Shown here one piece after another: positions 40,771 to 49,444 of a stretch of DNA of 64,000 nucleotides. Position 1 is the stretch's first letter. Each line of letters starts with the position of its first letter. The notes beneath the pieces were generated by a model. The model ran no database searches, was not told the origin of the DNA, and saw nothing but the letters and a program-made list of their open reading frames with translations. The position numbers and the translations under genes were made by a program. The stretch comes from Cellulomonas sp. S1-8 (GTDB lineage: Bacteria > Actinomycetota > Actinomycetes > Actinomycetales > Cellulomonadaceae). The stretch is from the NCBI RefSeq assembly GCF_026184235.1, contig NZ_CP110806.1, positions 1,302,001-1,366,000 on the forward strand, given 5' to 3'.

Positions 40771-41753
40771 GCACCGGATCTCCTCAGAGCCCGCAGATCG
40801 ACGCCGGGGTGGCGCTCGTGCCATTCGCCCGGCCACCCGCGCGTCGCCGTCGGCGCTCGCGCCACCGCCCCGCGTGGGAGGAGCCGGCGACGCCCGTCGG
40901 TGCCGTCGTGAAGGTCGTCGTCCTGGCGTGCGTCGTGCTCGCGGTGCTGTTCCCGCTGTGGACGGTGGTCCTGACGAGCCTGTCGACGCAGGCCGAGACG
41001 ATCCGCGCGGGCGGCCTCGTGACGGTCCCGGGTGAGCTGACGCTCAACGCCTACCGGCAGATCCTGTCGGGCGGCATCGTCACGCGGGCCGCGCTCGTCA
41101 GCTCGGGGATCACGGCGGTCGGTACCGTGCTCTCGACCATCGTGTCGGTGCTCGCGGCGTACGGGCTGTCGCGCCCGTCGTCCCTGTGGCACCGCCCGAT
41201 CCTGTTCGTCTTCCTCATCACGATGTTCTTCGGTGCGGGCTTGATCCCGACGTACCTGCTGGTCAGCGAGCTCGGGCTGATCGACTCGTACTGGGCGCTG
41301 ATCCTGCCCGGGGCGGTCTCGGCGTTCAACGTGCTGATCCTGCGGAACTTCTTCATGCACCTGGAGCCGGCGATCCTGGACGCCGCGCGCGTCGACGGCG
41401 CGGGGGACTGGCGCATCCTCGGGCGGATCGTGCTGCCGATGTCCCGCGCGGTCGTCGCGGTCGTCGCCCTGTTCTACGGCGTCGGCTACTGGAACGCGTT
41501 CTTCAACGCGATCCTGTACATCAACGACAACGCGAAGTGGCCCCTGCAGCTCGTGCTGCGGTCCTACGTGCTGCAGGGCGTGACCCTGCCGGGGTCGGGC
41601 GTCGGCCAGGTCGACGTCGCGACCGGTGCGGTCACCGGTCTGCCGGTGAAGATGGCGGTCATGGTGCTGGCGATCGTGCCGATCCTGATCGTCTACCCGT
41701 TCGTGCAGCGGCACTTCACCAAGGGCGTCATCTTCGGCGCGATCAAGGGCTGA
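40767..41753 (+). CDS. ABC sugar transporter permease, LplC type
   Basis: 328 residues from ATG 40767 (ATGA overlap). Six helices and the EAA loop in AILDAARVDGAGDWRILGRIVLP. The C-terminus VQRHFTKGVIFGAIKG is the usual end of carbohydrate permeases. No ATP-binding subunit is encoded in the operon or window, so a shared MsiK-type ATPase is expected. Confidence 0.93.
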   Translation: MSTGSPQSPQIDAGVALVPFARPPARRRRRSRHRPAWEEPATPVGAVVKVVVLACVVLAVLFPLWTVVLTSLSTQAETIRAGGLVTVPGELTLNAYRQILSGGIVTRAALVSSGITAVGTVLSTIVSVLAAYGLSRPSSLWHRPILFVFLITMFFGAGLIPTYLLVSELGLIDSYWALILPGAVSAFNVLILRNFFMHLEPAILDAARVDGAGDWRILGRIVLPMSRAVVAVVALFYGVGYWNAFFNAILYINDNAKWPLQLVLRSYVLQGVTLPGSGVGQVDVATGAVTGLPVKMAVMVLAIVPILIVYPFVQRHFTKGVIFGAIKG

Positions 41754-41772
41754 GCGGCGTGGACGACGCAGT

Positions 41773-41787
41773 GGGACCGACGGTCCC
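41773..41787. terminator. Small hairpin between permease and lacI
   Basis: GGGACC-GAC-GGTCCC between convergent stops; a short stem, so only a possible bidirectional terminator. Confidence 0.35.
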
Positions 41788-41797
41788 GGGTCGAGGG

Positions 41798-42805
41798 TCA
41801 GCGCCGGGGGGCGACCGTGCTCGCGCGCTCGACGAGGACCGGCGCCAGCAGCCGGGTCTCGGCGGGCTCGTCCCGCTCGACGCGCGCCATGGCCATCTCG
41901 ACGGCGACCTTGCCGATGGTGTGGGCGGGGATGTCGACGTTCGTCAGCGGCAGGGGCTGCCCGGCTGCGACGTCGGGCGGGCACACCGCGACGACCGAGA
42001 CGTCGTCCGGCACGTGACGGCCGCGGTCGCGCAGGGTCGCGATCACCCAGGGCAGGGCGACCTCGTTGTGCACGACGAGGCCCGTGACGTCGGGCAGCCG
42101 GTCGAGCACGCGGTCGACCGCGGCGACCGCGCCCACCATCGAGGACTCGCAGGGCTCGATGACACCCTCGATGCCGGCGTCCGCCGTCCCGCGCCGGAAG
42201 CCGTCCATCATGCGCTGGGCGTAGGACGTGTGACGTTCGAGGACCGCACGGGGCGACCCGATGAGGGCGATCTTCCGGTGGCCGAGGCGCGCCAGGTGCC
42301 GGACGGCGAGCTGCCCGGCGGCGTCGAAGTCCAGGTCGACGCACGACAGGCCCTCGGGGTCGCGCGGCAGGCCGATGAGGACGGCGGGCTGGCTCAGGCT
42401 CGCGAGCACGGGCACGCGCGGGTCGTCGGCCTCGATGTCCATCATGACCAGGGCGTCGACCATCGAGCCGGACGCGACGCGCTCCATGCCGGCGATCTCG
42501 TCGGCCGTGAGCAGCAGGACGTCGTGGTCGAAGGTGCGGGCGGCGGTGACGACGCCGGTGACGAACTGCATGATCACCGAGACGTCGACGTCGACGCGCA
42601 GCGGTGCCATGAGGGCCAGCACGTTGGTGCGGCTGGACGCGAGCGCGCGGGCGCCGGCGTGGGGTCGGTAACCCAGGTCGCGGATGGCGCGCTCGACCCG
42701 CTGGCGGGTCGGTGCGGAGATCGGCCGCTTGCCGGACAGCACGTAGGACACGGTGGAGGTCGACACCCCTGCCGCCCGTGCCACATCGTCGATGGTGATC
42801 GCCAC
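41798..42805 (-). CDS. LacI-family transcriptional repressor of the sugar locus
   Basis: 335 residues from GTG 42805, which has GGAG upstream and gives the standard start ITIDDVARAAGVSTSTVSYVLSG; an in-frame GTG 16 codons earlier adds a non-conserved basic leader. HTH at 4-23, hinge about 45-60 (ALASSRTNVL), then a periplasmic-binding-like sensor. The hinge-type HTH of this family recognises AAnCGnTT cores, exactly what the five operators here share. The gene lies between the ABC operon and GH42, and one operator is in its own upstream gap, so autoregulation is likely. The inducer is presumably an imported oligosaccharide. Confidence 0.93.
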   Translation of the reverse strand: MAITIDDVARAAGVSTSTVSYVLSGKRPISAPTRQRVERAIRDLGYRPHAGARALASSRTNVLALMAPLRVDVDVSVIMQFVTGVVTAARTFDHDVLLLTADEIAGMERVASGSMVDALVMMDIEADDPRVPVLASLSQPAVLIGLPRDPEGLSCVDLDFDAAGQLAVRHLARLGHRKIALIGSPRAVLERHTSYAQRMMDGFRRGTADAGIEGVIEPCESSMVGAVAAVDRVLDRLPDVTGLVVHNEVALPWVIATLRDRGRHVPDDVSVVAVCPPDVAAGQPLPLTNVDIPAHTIGKVAVEMAMARVERDEPAETRLLAPVLVERASTVAPRR

Positions 42806-42943
42806 GTCGCTCCGTTCGTCACGTGCCGCGCGCCTGTTGTCTCGCGCCCGCACCGCGTGATCCGCATCACCCTAGCGTGCGGTGGGCGCGTGCGGCCGCG
42901 GACGCCGGGACGTCGTGGCGCGGCCGGCTGGCGGGTCGTCACA

Positions 42944-42957
42944 CGTAAGCGCTTCAC
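42944..42957. promoter_or_regulatory. LacI-type operator, lacI side
   Basis: CGTAAGCGCTTCAC with core AAGCGCTT, 139 bp upstream of lacI on its side of the divergent gap. Confidence 0.5.
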
Positions 42958-43033
42958 CTGCGACCTGGTCAGGTGTCCTGCTGCTGGCCGGGGTTGTGGC
43001 GGGGTCGGGGGCGGCCGTGGAACCCTGTTCCTC

Positions 43034-43047
43034 GTGAAGCGCTTCGA
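43034..43047. promoter_or_regulatory. LacI-type operator, GH42 side
   Basis: GTGAAGCGCTTCGA, matching the locus consensus at all but the two outermost left positions, 40 bp before the GH42 start. Confidence 0.55.
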
Positions 43048-43086
43048 CGACCGCGTGCCGCCGCACGACGACACCGGGGCGCGACG

Positions 43087-45138
43087 ATGACGGCCTCCGC
43101 AGGGCTCGCGTCGCACGCGCGGCTGTCCCGGCTGACCGACGACGTCGGCCTGCTCTACGGCGCGGACTGGAACCCCGAGCAGTGGCACCCCGACGTGTGG
43201 CGCGAGGACGTCGCGCTCATGCGCGCCGCCGGCGTCAACCTCGTCACCGTCGGCGTCTTCTCCTGGGCGACGCTCGAACCCCGGCCCGGCCGCTACGAGC
43301 TCGACTGGCTCGACCGCGTCGTCGACCTGGCCGCCGACCACGGCATCCTCGTCGACCTCGCGACCCCCACGGCGTCGCCCCCGCCGTGGCTGGGCACGCG
43401 GTGGCCCGGGACGCGTGCCGTCACCGCCGACGGCGTGCGCCTGTCCCACGGCTCGCGCAACCACTTCTGCCCCTCGTCCCCGCACTACCGCGAGCGGGCG
43501 CTGTCCGTGGCGCGCGTGCTCGCGGCCCGGTACGGCGCCCACCCGGGCGTCCGGATGTGGCACGTCGGCAACGAGTACGGCCAGGTCTGCTTCTGCGAGC
43601 ACTGCGCCGACGCCTTCCGCGCCTGGCTGCGGGAGCGCCACGGGACCCTCGACGAGCTCAACCGGGCGTGGGGGACGACCTTCTGGAGCCAGCGCTACGA
43701 CGAGTGGACGCAGGTGCTGCCCCCGCGCGCCGCCCCGTACCTCATCAACCCGACCCAACGGCTGGACCACCGGCGCTTCGCCTCCGACCAGCTCCTCGCC
43801 CTCTACCGCGAGCAGCGCGACGTGATCCGCGAGCACGCGCCCGGTGTCCCTGTGACCACCAACCTCATGGGCTTCCACCACCCGACCGACTACTGGCGCT
43901 GGGCGCCGCACCTCGACGTCGTCGCGGACGACGTCTACGGCGACCCCGCGGACCCGGCGGACGTCGTGCGGGTCGCGCTGCAGCACGACCTCGCGCGCGG
44001 GCTGGCAGGCGGACGACCGTGGCTGGTGATGGAGCAGGCCGCCGGTGCGGTCAGCTGGCGGCCGCACAACGTGCCCAAGACGGCCGCGCAGCTGCGCCTC
44101 GACTCGCTGCGGGCGGTGGCACGCGGCGCGGACGGCTCCTGCTTCTTCCAGTGGCGCGCCTCGGTGGTCGGCGCCGAGCGCTTCCACTCGGCGCTCGTCC
44201 CGCACGCCGGGCCGGACACGGCGCTGCACCGTGCGGTCGTCGCGCACGGTGCCGAGCTCGCGCGGCTGCGGCCGGTCGTCGGGGCGCGGGTGCCGGCGCG
44301 CACCGCGCTGGTCGTCGACTGGGCGAGCTGGTGGGCGGCCGAGGAGCCCGGCGGCCCCTCCGACCGGCTGCGCGTGCTGCCGCAGCTCCTCGCCTACTAC
44401 CGGCCGCTGTGGGCGGCGGGCATCGGCGTCGACGTCGTGCCGCCCGGTGCGGACCTCGACGCGTACGACCTGGTGGTCGCGCCGCAGCTCTTCCTGGTCG
44501 ACGACGCGCACGTCCCGGGGCTGCGTCGCGTCGTCGAGCGCGGCGGCGTGCTGCTGCTCGGGCCGTTCTCCGGCGTGACCGACCAGGACGCGCACGTGCG
44601 CACCGGGCGGTTCCCGGCCCCGTTCGCCGATCTCGTCGGCGGATCGGGGGAGGAGCACGTGCCCCTGGCCGCCGCGGGGGTGCGCGTGCGCTCCGCCCTG
44701 CTGGGCGACGGGCAGGTCCACGACTGGGCCGAGCGCCTGCGGGTCGACGACGGCGAGGCGCTCGCGACCGTCGACGGCGGGGACCTCGACGGCTGCCCGC
44801 TGGTGCTGCGCCGCCGGCACACCGGCGGCGGCGAGGGCTGGTACGTCGGCGCGCTGCTCGCGCAGGACGGGGTCGCCGCCGTCGTGCGCGCGTGCCTCGA
44901 CGCGGCCGGCGTCGCGGGTCCCGTCGGCGTGCGCGCCGACCCCGACGTCGAGGTCGTCCGTCGCGGCGACGTCGTCTTCTGCCTCAACGCGAGCGACCGG
45001 CCGCGCGCCGTGGAGCTCGACACCGTCTGCGGCACCCCCGGTGCCCCGTGGCACGACCTGCTCACCGACACGGCCGTCGCCGGCCGCGTGCCGCTGCCCC
45101 CGCACGGCGCACTTGCCCTGATCGAGAGGACCCGATGA
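43087..45138 (+). CDS. Family 42 beta-galactosidase, cytosolic
   Basis: 683 residues, no signal peptide. The first domain is a TIM barrel with acid/base Glu163 in HVGNEYG and nucleophile Glu316 in WLVMEQAAG. The Cys cluster of GH42 is kept: one Cys in NHFCPSSP and VCFCEHC, likely a zinc site. The trimerisation and C-terminal beta domains follow. ATG 43087 with a weak GGGGCG site. The stop overlaps the GH31 ATG by 4 nt. It would release beta-galactosyl residues, for instance from the L side chains of xyloglucan fragments. Confidence 0.94.
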   Translation: MTASAGLASHARLSRLTDDVGLLYGADWNPEQWHPDVWREDVALMRAAGVNLVTVGVFSWATLEPRPGRYELDWLDRVVDLAADHGILVDLATPTASPPPWLGTRWPGTRAVTADGVRLSHGSRNHFCPSSPHYRERALSVARVLAARYGAHPGVRMWHVGNEYGQVCFCEHCADAFRAWLRERHGTLDELNRAWGTTFWSQRYDEWTQVLPPRAAPYLINPTQRLDHRRFASDQLLALYREQRDVIREHAPGVPVTTNLMGFHHPTDYWRWAPHLDVVADDVYGDPADPADVVRVALQHDLARGLAGGRPWLVMEQAAGAVSWRPHNVPKTAAQLRLDSLRAVARGADGSCFFQWRASVVGAERFHSALVPHAGPDTALHRAVVAHGAELARLRPVVGARVPARTALVVDWASWWAAEEPGGPSDRLRVLPQLLAYYRPLWAAGIGVDVVPPGADLDAYDLVVAPQLFLVDDAHVPGLRRVVERGGVLLLGPFSGVTDQDAHVRTGRFPAPFADLVGGSGEEHVPLAAAGVRVRSALLGDGQVHDWAERLRVDDGEALATVDGGDLDGCPLVLRRRHTGGGEGWYVGALLAQDGVAAVVRACLDAAGVAGPVGVRADPDVEVVRRGDVVFCLNASDRPRAVELDTVCGTPGAPWHDLLTDTAVAGRVPLPPHGALALIERTR

Positions 45139-47408
45139 AGTTCACCGACGGCTACTGGCAGCTCCTGCCCGGCGTGACCGAGCTGCGCCCGCGACAGGTC
45201 GACGACGTGGTCGCGGGCGAGGACACCCTCACGGTGTACGCGTCGACCGCGCCCATCGTCAGGCGCGGCGACACGCTCAACCGGCCCCTGGTCACCGTGA
45301 CGCTGCACTCGCCGATGGACGGCGTCGTGGGCGTGACGATCGAGCACTTCCAGGGTGGCCTGGACCGGGGTCCGCGGTTCGAGCTGCACCGCAGCGTCGG
45401 GGACGTGAAGATCACGACGCCGCAGCTCACCGGTGAGCCGGTCGCGACCCTGCGCTCGGGCTCCCTGGAGGCGCGCGTCGCGACGGAGGGTGACTGGTCC
45501 GTCGAGTTCGTGGCCGACGGGCGGGTGCTGACGTCGTCCATGGCGCGCAGCGTGGGCGTCCTCACCGACGCGGCGGGGCGGCACTACGTGCGCGAGCAGC
45601 TGACGCTGGGCGTGGGGGAGCACGTGTACGGGCTCGGGGAGCGCTTCGGGTCCCTGGTGAAGAACGGCCAGACCGTCGACATCTGGAACGCCGACGGCGG
45701 CACGGCCAGCGACCAGGCGTACAAGAACGTGCCGTTCTACCTGTCCGACGCGGGGTACGGCGTGTTCGTCGACCAGCCCGAGCGGGTGTCGTTCGAGATC
45801 GGCACCGAGGTCGTGTCGCGCGCGCAGTTCTCCGTCGAGGGGCAGTCCCTGACGTACTTCGTCATCGCCGGCCCGACGCCCAAGGACGTCCTGCGTCGGT
45901 ACACGGCGCTGACGGGCCGGCCGGCGCGCGTGCCCGACTGGTCGTACGGCCTGTGGCTCTCGACGTCCTTCACGACGAGCTACGACGAGGCGACGGTCAC
46001 GCACTTCGTCGACGGCATGGCCGAGCGCGACCTGCCGCTGAGCGTCTTCCACTTCGACTGCTTCTGGATGCGGCGGTTCCACTGGAGCGACTTCATCTGG
46101 GACCCGGGCACGTTCCCGGACCCCGAGGGCATGCTGCGCCGGCTCAAGGACCGCGGTCTGCGCATCTGCGTGTGGATCAACCCCTACATCGCGCAGCGCT
46201 CGGTGCTCTTCGCCGAGGGCATGGACCTCGGCTACCTGGTGAAGAACCCCGACGGCTCGGTGTGGCAGTGGAACCTGTGGCAGGCCGGCATGGGGCTGGT
46301 CGACTTCACGAACCCCGACGCGGTGGCCTGGTACCAGGGCAAGCTGCGGGTCCTGCTCGACCAGGGGGTCGACTGCTTCAAGACCGACTTCGGCGAGCGC
46401 ATCCCCACGGACGTCGTCTGGCACGACGGCTCGGACCCGCAGCGCATGCACAACTACTACACGCACCTGTACAACCGGTGCGTGTTCGACCTGCTGGAGG
46501 CCGAGCGCGGGCCCGGCGAGGCGGTGCTGTTCGCGCGCTCGGCCACCGCGGGCGGCCAGCAGTTCCCCGTGCACTGGGGCGGGGACTGCGAGTCGACGTT
46601 CGTCTCGATGGCGGAGTCGCTGCGCGGCGGGCTGTCCCTCGCGCTGTCCGGCTTCGGGTTCTGGAGCCACGACATCGGCGGCTTCGAGGGTGCGCCCGAC
46701 GCGGCGGTCTTCAAGCGGTGGCTGCCCTTCGGCCTGCTGTCGTCGCACAGCCGGCTGCACGGCTCGGACTCCTACCGGGTGCCGTGGGCCTTCGACGACG
46801 AGGCGGTCGACGTCACGCGGCGCTTCACGCGGCTGAAGATGTCGCTCATGCCGTACCTGTCGCAGGCGGGGCGCGTCGCGCACGAGGAGGGCCTGCCGGT
46901 GATGCGCCCGATGGTGCTCGAGTTCCCGGACGACCGCGGTGCGGCGACCGTCGACACCCAGTACATGCTGGGGGAGTCGCTGCTGGTGGCGCCCGTGTTC
47001 TCCGCGGCGGGCGACGTCGACGTGTACGTGCCCGACGGCACGTGGACGTCGCTGCTGAGCGGTGAGCAGGTCACGGGTCCCCGGTGGGTGCGCGAGCGGC
47101 ACGGGTTCGACTCGGTGCCGCTGTACGTCCGCCCGGGGACGGTGCTGCCGGTGGGGGCGCACCACGACCGGCCGGACCGCGACCACGCCGACGGCGTGAC
47201 GCTGCTGCTCGTCGAGCTGCCCGACGGTCACCGCTCGACGCTGCGCGTGCCCAGCGGTGCCGGGGAGGCCGTCTTCGACGTGCGTCGGGAGGGCGGGACG
47301 GTCCGCGTCCGCGCGACGGGCGCGCCCGGTGCGTGGGCCGTCCAGGTGCACGGTCGCGAGCGTCACGACGTCCCGGCGGGGACCGCGCACGTCGAGGTGC
47401 CCGCCTGA
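45135..47408 (+). CDS. Family 31 alpha-xylosidase (YicI-like)
   Basis: 757 residues (E. coli YicI 772), no signal peptide. The N-terminal beta domain, then the barrel with nucleophile Asp418 in CFKTDFGE and acid/base Asp484 in HWGGDCEST. These positions sit two residues from YicI Asp416/Asp482. FHFDCFWMRRFHWSDFIWD carries the +1/-1 subsite residues that mark alpha-xylosidases over alpha-glucosidases. It is coupled to GH42 by an ATGA overlap. It should remove non-reducing alpha-1,6-xylose from imported xyloglucan oligosaccharides. Confidence 0.92.
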   Translation: MKFTDGYWQLLPGVTELRPRQVDDVVAGEDTLTVYASTAPIVRRGDTLNRPLVTVTLHSPMDGVVGVTIEHFQGGLDRGPRFELHRSVGDVKITTPQLTGEPVATLRSGSLEARVATEGDWSVEFVADGRVLTSSMARSVGVLTDAAGRHYVREQLTLGVGEHVYGLGERFGSLVKNGQTVDIWNADGGTASDQAYKNVPFYLSDAGYGVFVDQPERVSFEIGTEVVSRAQFSVEGQSLTYFVIAGPTPKDVLRRYTALTGRPARVPDWSYGLWLSTSFTTSYDEATVTHFVDGMAERDLPLSVFHFDCFWMRRFHWSDFIWDPGTFPDPEGMLRRLKDRGLRICVWINPYIAQRSVLFAEGMDLGYLVKNPDGSVWQWNLWQAGMGLVDFTNPDAVAWYQGKLRVLLDQGVDCFKTDFGERIPTDVVWHDGSDPQRMHNYYTHLYNRCVFDLLEAERGPGEAVLFARSATAGGQQFPVHWGGDCESTFVSMAESLRGGLSLALSGFGFWSHDIGGFEGAPDAAVFKRWLPFGLLSSHSRLHGSDSYRVPWAFDDEAVDVTRRFTRLKMSLMPYLSQAGRVAHEEGLPVMRPMVLEFPDDRGAATVDTQYMLGESLLVAPVFSAAGDVDVYVPDGTWTSLLSGEQVTGPRWVRERHGFDSVPLYVRPGTVLPVGAHHDRPDRDHADGVTLLLVELPDGHRSTLRVPSGAGEAVFDVRREGGTVRVRATGAPGAWAVQVHGRERHDVPAGTAHVEVPA

Positions 47409-47473
47409 CCGTGGGGCCCGTCCGGGGCCTCCGCAAGTCGTCCCAGGGGTGCGGGAGCGGTCCCAAGGTGTGT

Positions 47474-47489
47474 ATCGTATCGATTCGAT
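47474..47489. promoter_or_regulatory. LacI-type operator before GH1
   Basis: ATCGTATCGATTCGAT, one mismatch to TCGAAnCGnTTCGA. It overlaps TATCGT (47473-47478), a possible -10, 57 bp before the GH1 start. Confidence 0.6.
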
Positions 47490-47545
47490 CTGCGCGGCAC
47501 CGGTGCTGCGCGACCACCTGACCCCCCACGCCCGGAGGCCACCAC

Positions 47546-48991
47546 ATGACCAGCACCACCCGGACGTCCGGCCGCAGCTTCCCCGGGGACTTCCTCTGGG
47601 GCTCGGCCACCGCCTCTTACCAGATCGAGGGCGCGGCCCACGAGGACGGCCGCGGACCGTCGATCTGGGACACGTTCTCGCACACCCCCGGCAAGGTCCT
47701 CAACGGCGACACCGGCGACGTCGCCGTCGACCACTACCACCGCGTCCCGCAGGACGTCGCGATCATGCAGGACCTCGGCCTGCAGGCCTACCGGTTCTCG
47801 ATCGCGTGGTCCCGGGTCATGCCCACGGGCACCGGCGAGGTCAACCAGGCCGGGCTCGACTTCTACTCCGACCTCGTCGACCGGCTCATCGCCGCGGGCA
47901 TCAAGCCCGTCGTGACGCTGTACCACTGGGACCTGCCGCAGGCGCTCGAGGACGAGGGCGGCTGGACCAGCCGCGCCACCGCCCTGGCCTTCGCCGAGTA
48001 CGCGCGCGTCGTCGCCCGCGCCCTGGGCGAGCGCATCCACCTGTGGACGACGCTCAACGAGCCCTGGTGCTCGTCGTTCCTCGGCTACGGCTCCGGCGTC
48101 CACGCCCCCGGCGTCGCCGACCCCGCCGCCGCGCTCGCCGCGGTGCACCACCTCAACCTCGCGCACGGCCTGGCCGCCACCGCGATCCGTGACGAGCTCG
48201 GTGCCGACACCCCCGTCTCGATCACGCTCAACCTGCACGTGACCCGCGCTGCGTCGCCCGCGCCGGCCGACGTCGAAGCCAAGCGCCGCATCGACACCGT
48301 CGCGAACGAGGTCTTCCTCGGCCCGCTCCTCGACGGCGCGTACCCCGAGCGCGTGTTCGCCGACACGGCGGCGATCACCGACTGGTCCTTCGTGCAGGAC
48401 GGCGACCTCGAGCTCATCCGCGTGCCGATCGACGTGCTCGGCGTCAACTACTACTCCACGGGTCGCGTGCAGCACGGCACCCCGCCCGTCGGCGACGGCA
48501 AGCCCGGCCCCGACGGCCACCGGTCGTCCGTCGTCAGCCCCTGGGTCGGGGCCGACCACGCCGAGTGGCTCAAGCAGCCCGGCCCGTACACCGCGATGGG
48601 CTGGAACATCGAGCCGCAGGGCCTCGTCGACCTGCTGCTCGAGCTCCACGAGCGCTACCCCGCGCTGCCGCTCGCGATCACCGAGAACGGCGCCGCGTTC
48701 TACGACACGGTCGAGGACGGCCGCGTGCACGACGTCGACCGCGTCGCCTACCTGCACGACCACCTCGACGCCGTCGGCGAGGCCATGGACAAGGGCGTCG
48801 ACGTGCGCGGCTACTTCGTGTGGTCGCTCTTCGACAACTTCGAGTGGGCCTACGGCTACGACCGGCGCTTCGGCGTCGTGCACGTCGACTACGACACGCA
48901 GGTGCGCACCCTGAAGGACTCCGCCCGCTGGTACCGAGAGCTGGTCCGTACCGGCGCGATCCCCACGCCGGAGTCCGCCGCGACCCTCTGA
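47546..48991 (+). CDS. Family 1 beta-glucosidase, cytosolic
   Basis: 481 residues, full-length GH1 barrel without signal peptide. Starts [19 protein letters not shown]; acid/base Glu172 in TLNEPW and nucleophile Glu380 in ITENGAAF. W...[10 protein letters not shown] forms the aglycone/glucose subsite. ATG with CGGAGG upstream. Hydrolyses beta-glucosides such as cellobiose or the glucan core left after alpha-xylosidase action. It follows GH31 after 137 bp with its own operator and ends at a strong terminator. Confidence 0.96.
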   Translation: MTSTTRTSGRSFPGDFLWGSATASYQIEGAAHEDGRGPSIWDTFSHTPGKVLNGDTGDVAVDHYHRVPQDVAIMQDLGLQAYRFSIAWSRVMPTGTGEVNQAGLDFYSDLVDRLIAAGIKPVVTLYHWDLPQALEDEGGWTSRATALAFAEYARVVARALGERIHLWTTLNEPWCSSFLGYGSGVHAPGVADPAAALAAVHHLNLAHGLAATAIRDELGADTPVSITLNLHVTRAASPAPADVEAKRRIDTVANEVFLGPLLDGAYPERVFADTAAITDWSFVQDGDLELIRVPIDVLGVNYYSTGRVQHGTPPVGDGKPGPDGHRSSVVSPWVGADHAEWLKQPGPYTAMGWNIEPQGLVDLLLELHERYPALPLAITENGAAFYDTVEDGRVHDVDRVAYLHDHLDAVGEAMDKGVDVRGYFVWSLFDNFEWAYGYDRRFGVVHVDYDTQVRTLKDSARWYRELVRTGAIPTPESAATL

Positions 48992-49010
48992 CACCCGCAA
49001 GGCCGCCCGA

Positions 49011-49078
49011 CCACGCCGACCGGAACACCGCTCCCCGTACGACGACCCGTGCGGGGAGCAGGGTTCCGGTCGGCGTGG
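49011..49078 (+). terminator. Nested double hairpin closing the sugar locus
   Basis: Perfect 16-bp outer stem CCACGCCGACCGGAAC / GTTCCGGTCGGCGTGG enclosing an 8-bp stem GCTCCCCG / CGGGGAGC, 20 nt after the GH1 stop. Confidence 0.85.
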
Positions 49079-49126
49079 TGTCGGCGCCGGTGGGTCGGCC
49101 GTTGGTGCGGGCGGCGTCGGCCGGGC

Positions 49127-49132
49127 GAGGAT
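49127..49132 (+). promoter_or_regulatory. -10-like element, leaderless arrangement
   Basis: GAGGAT ends 6 nt before GTG 49139. Confidence 0.35.
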
Positions 49133-49138
49133 GGTGCC

Positions 49139-49444
49139 GTGCCCCGCTCCCGCCGCTCCGAGCGCCGACCGTACGGCGCGCCGTACGTGCCGCTCGACGT
49201 CGAGCGCGCCACGGGCGGCCGACGCGCCGAGGCGGGGCCCGACGGGGAGTGGGTCGTGCAGCAGGTGCGGGGCTCCGACCGGGAGTACCGGTGCCCCGGC
49301 TGCGACCAGACCGTCCCGGCAGGCATCGACCACGTCGTCGCGTGGCGCACCGACACCTGGCGGGGCGACGGCCTCGACGAGCGCCGGCACTGGCACCCCG
49401 CCTGCTGGCAGGCCCGCACCCGACGCGGACCGACGCGCCGGTGA
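49139..49444 (+). CDS. Small Cys/His-rich protein, HNH-like zinc fold
   Basis: 101 residues. RCPGCDQTVPAGIDHVVAW followed by RRHWHPACW gives a C-x2-C ... D-H ... H-x-H-x2-C pattern like the zinc and active-site parts of HNH nucleases, though the terminal catalytic Asn/His helix is not clear. The N-terminus is Arg-rich (RSRRSERRPYG). Similar short proteins are widespread in actinobacteria without a known role. The stop overlaps the next gene by 4 nt (GTGA). Confidence 0.7.
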   Translation: MPRSRRSERRPYGAPYVPLDVERATGGRRAEAGPDGEWVVQQVRGSDREYRCPGCDQTVPAGIDHVVAWRTDTWRGDGLDERRHWHPACWQARTRRGPTRR

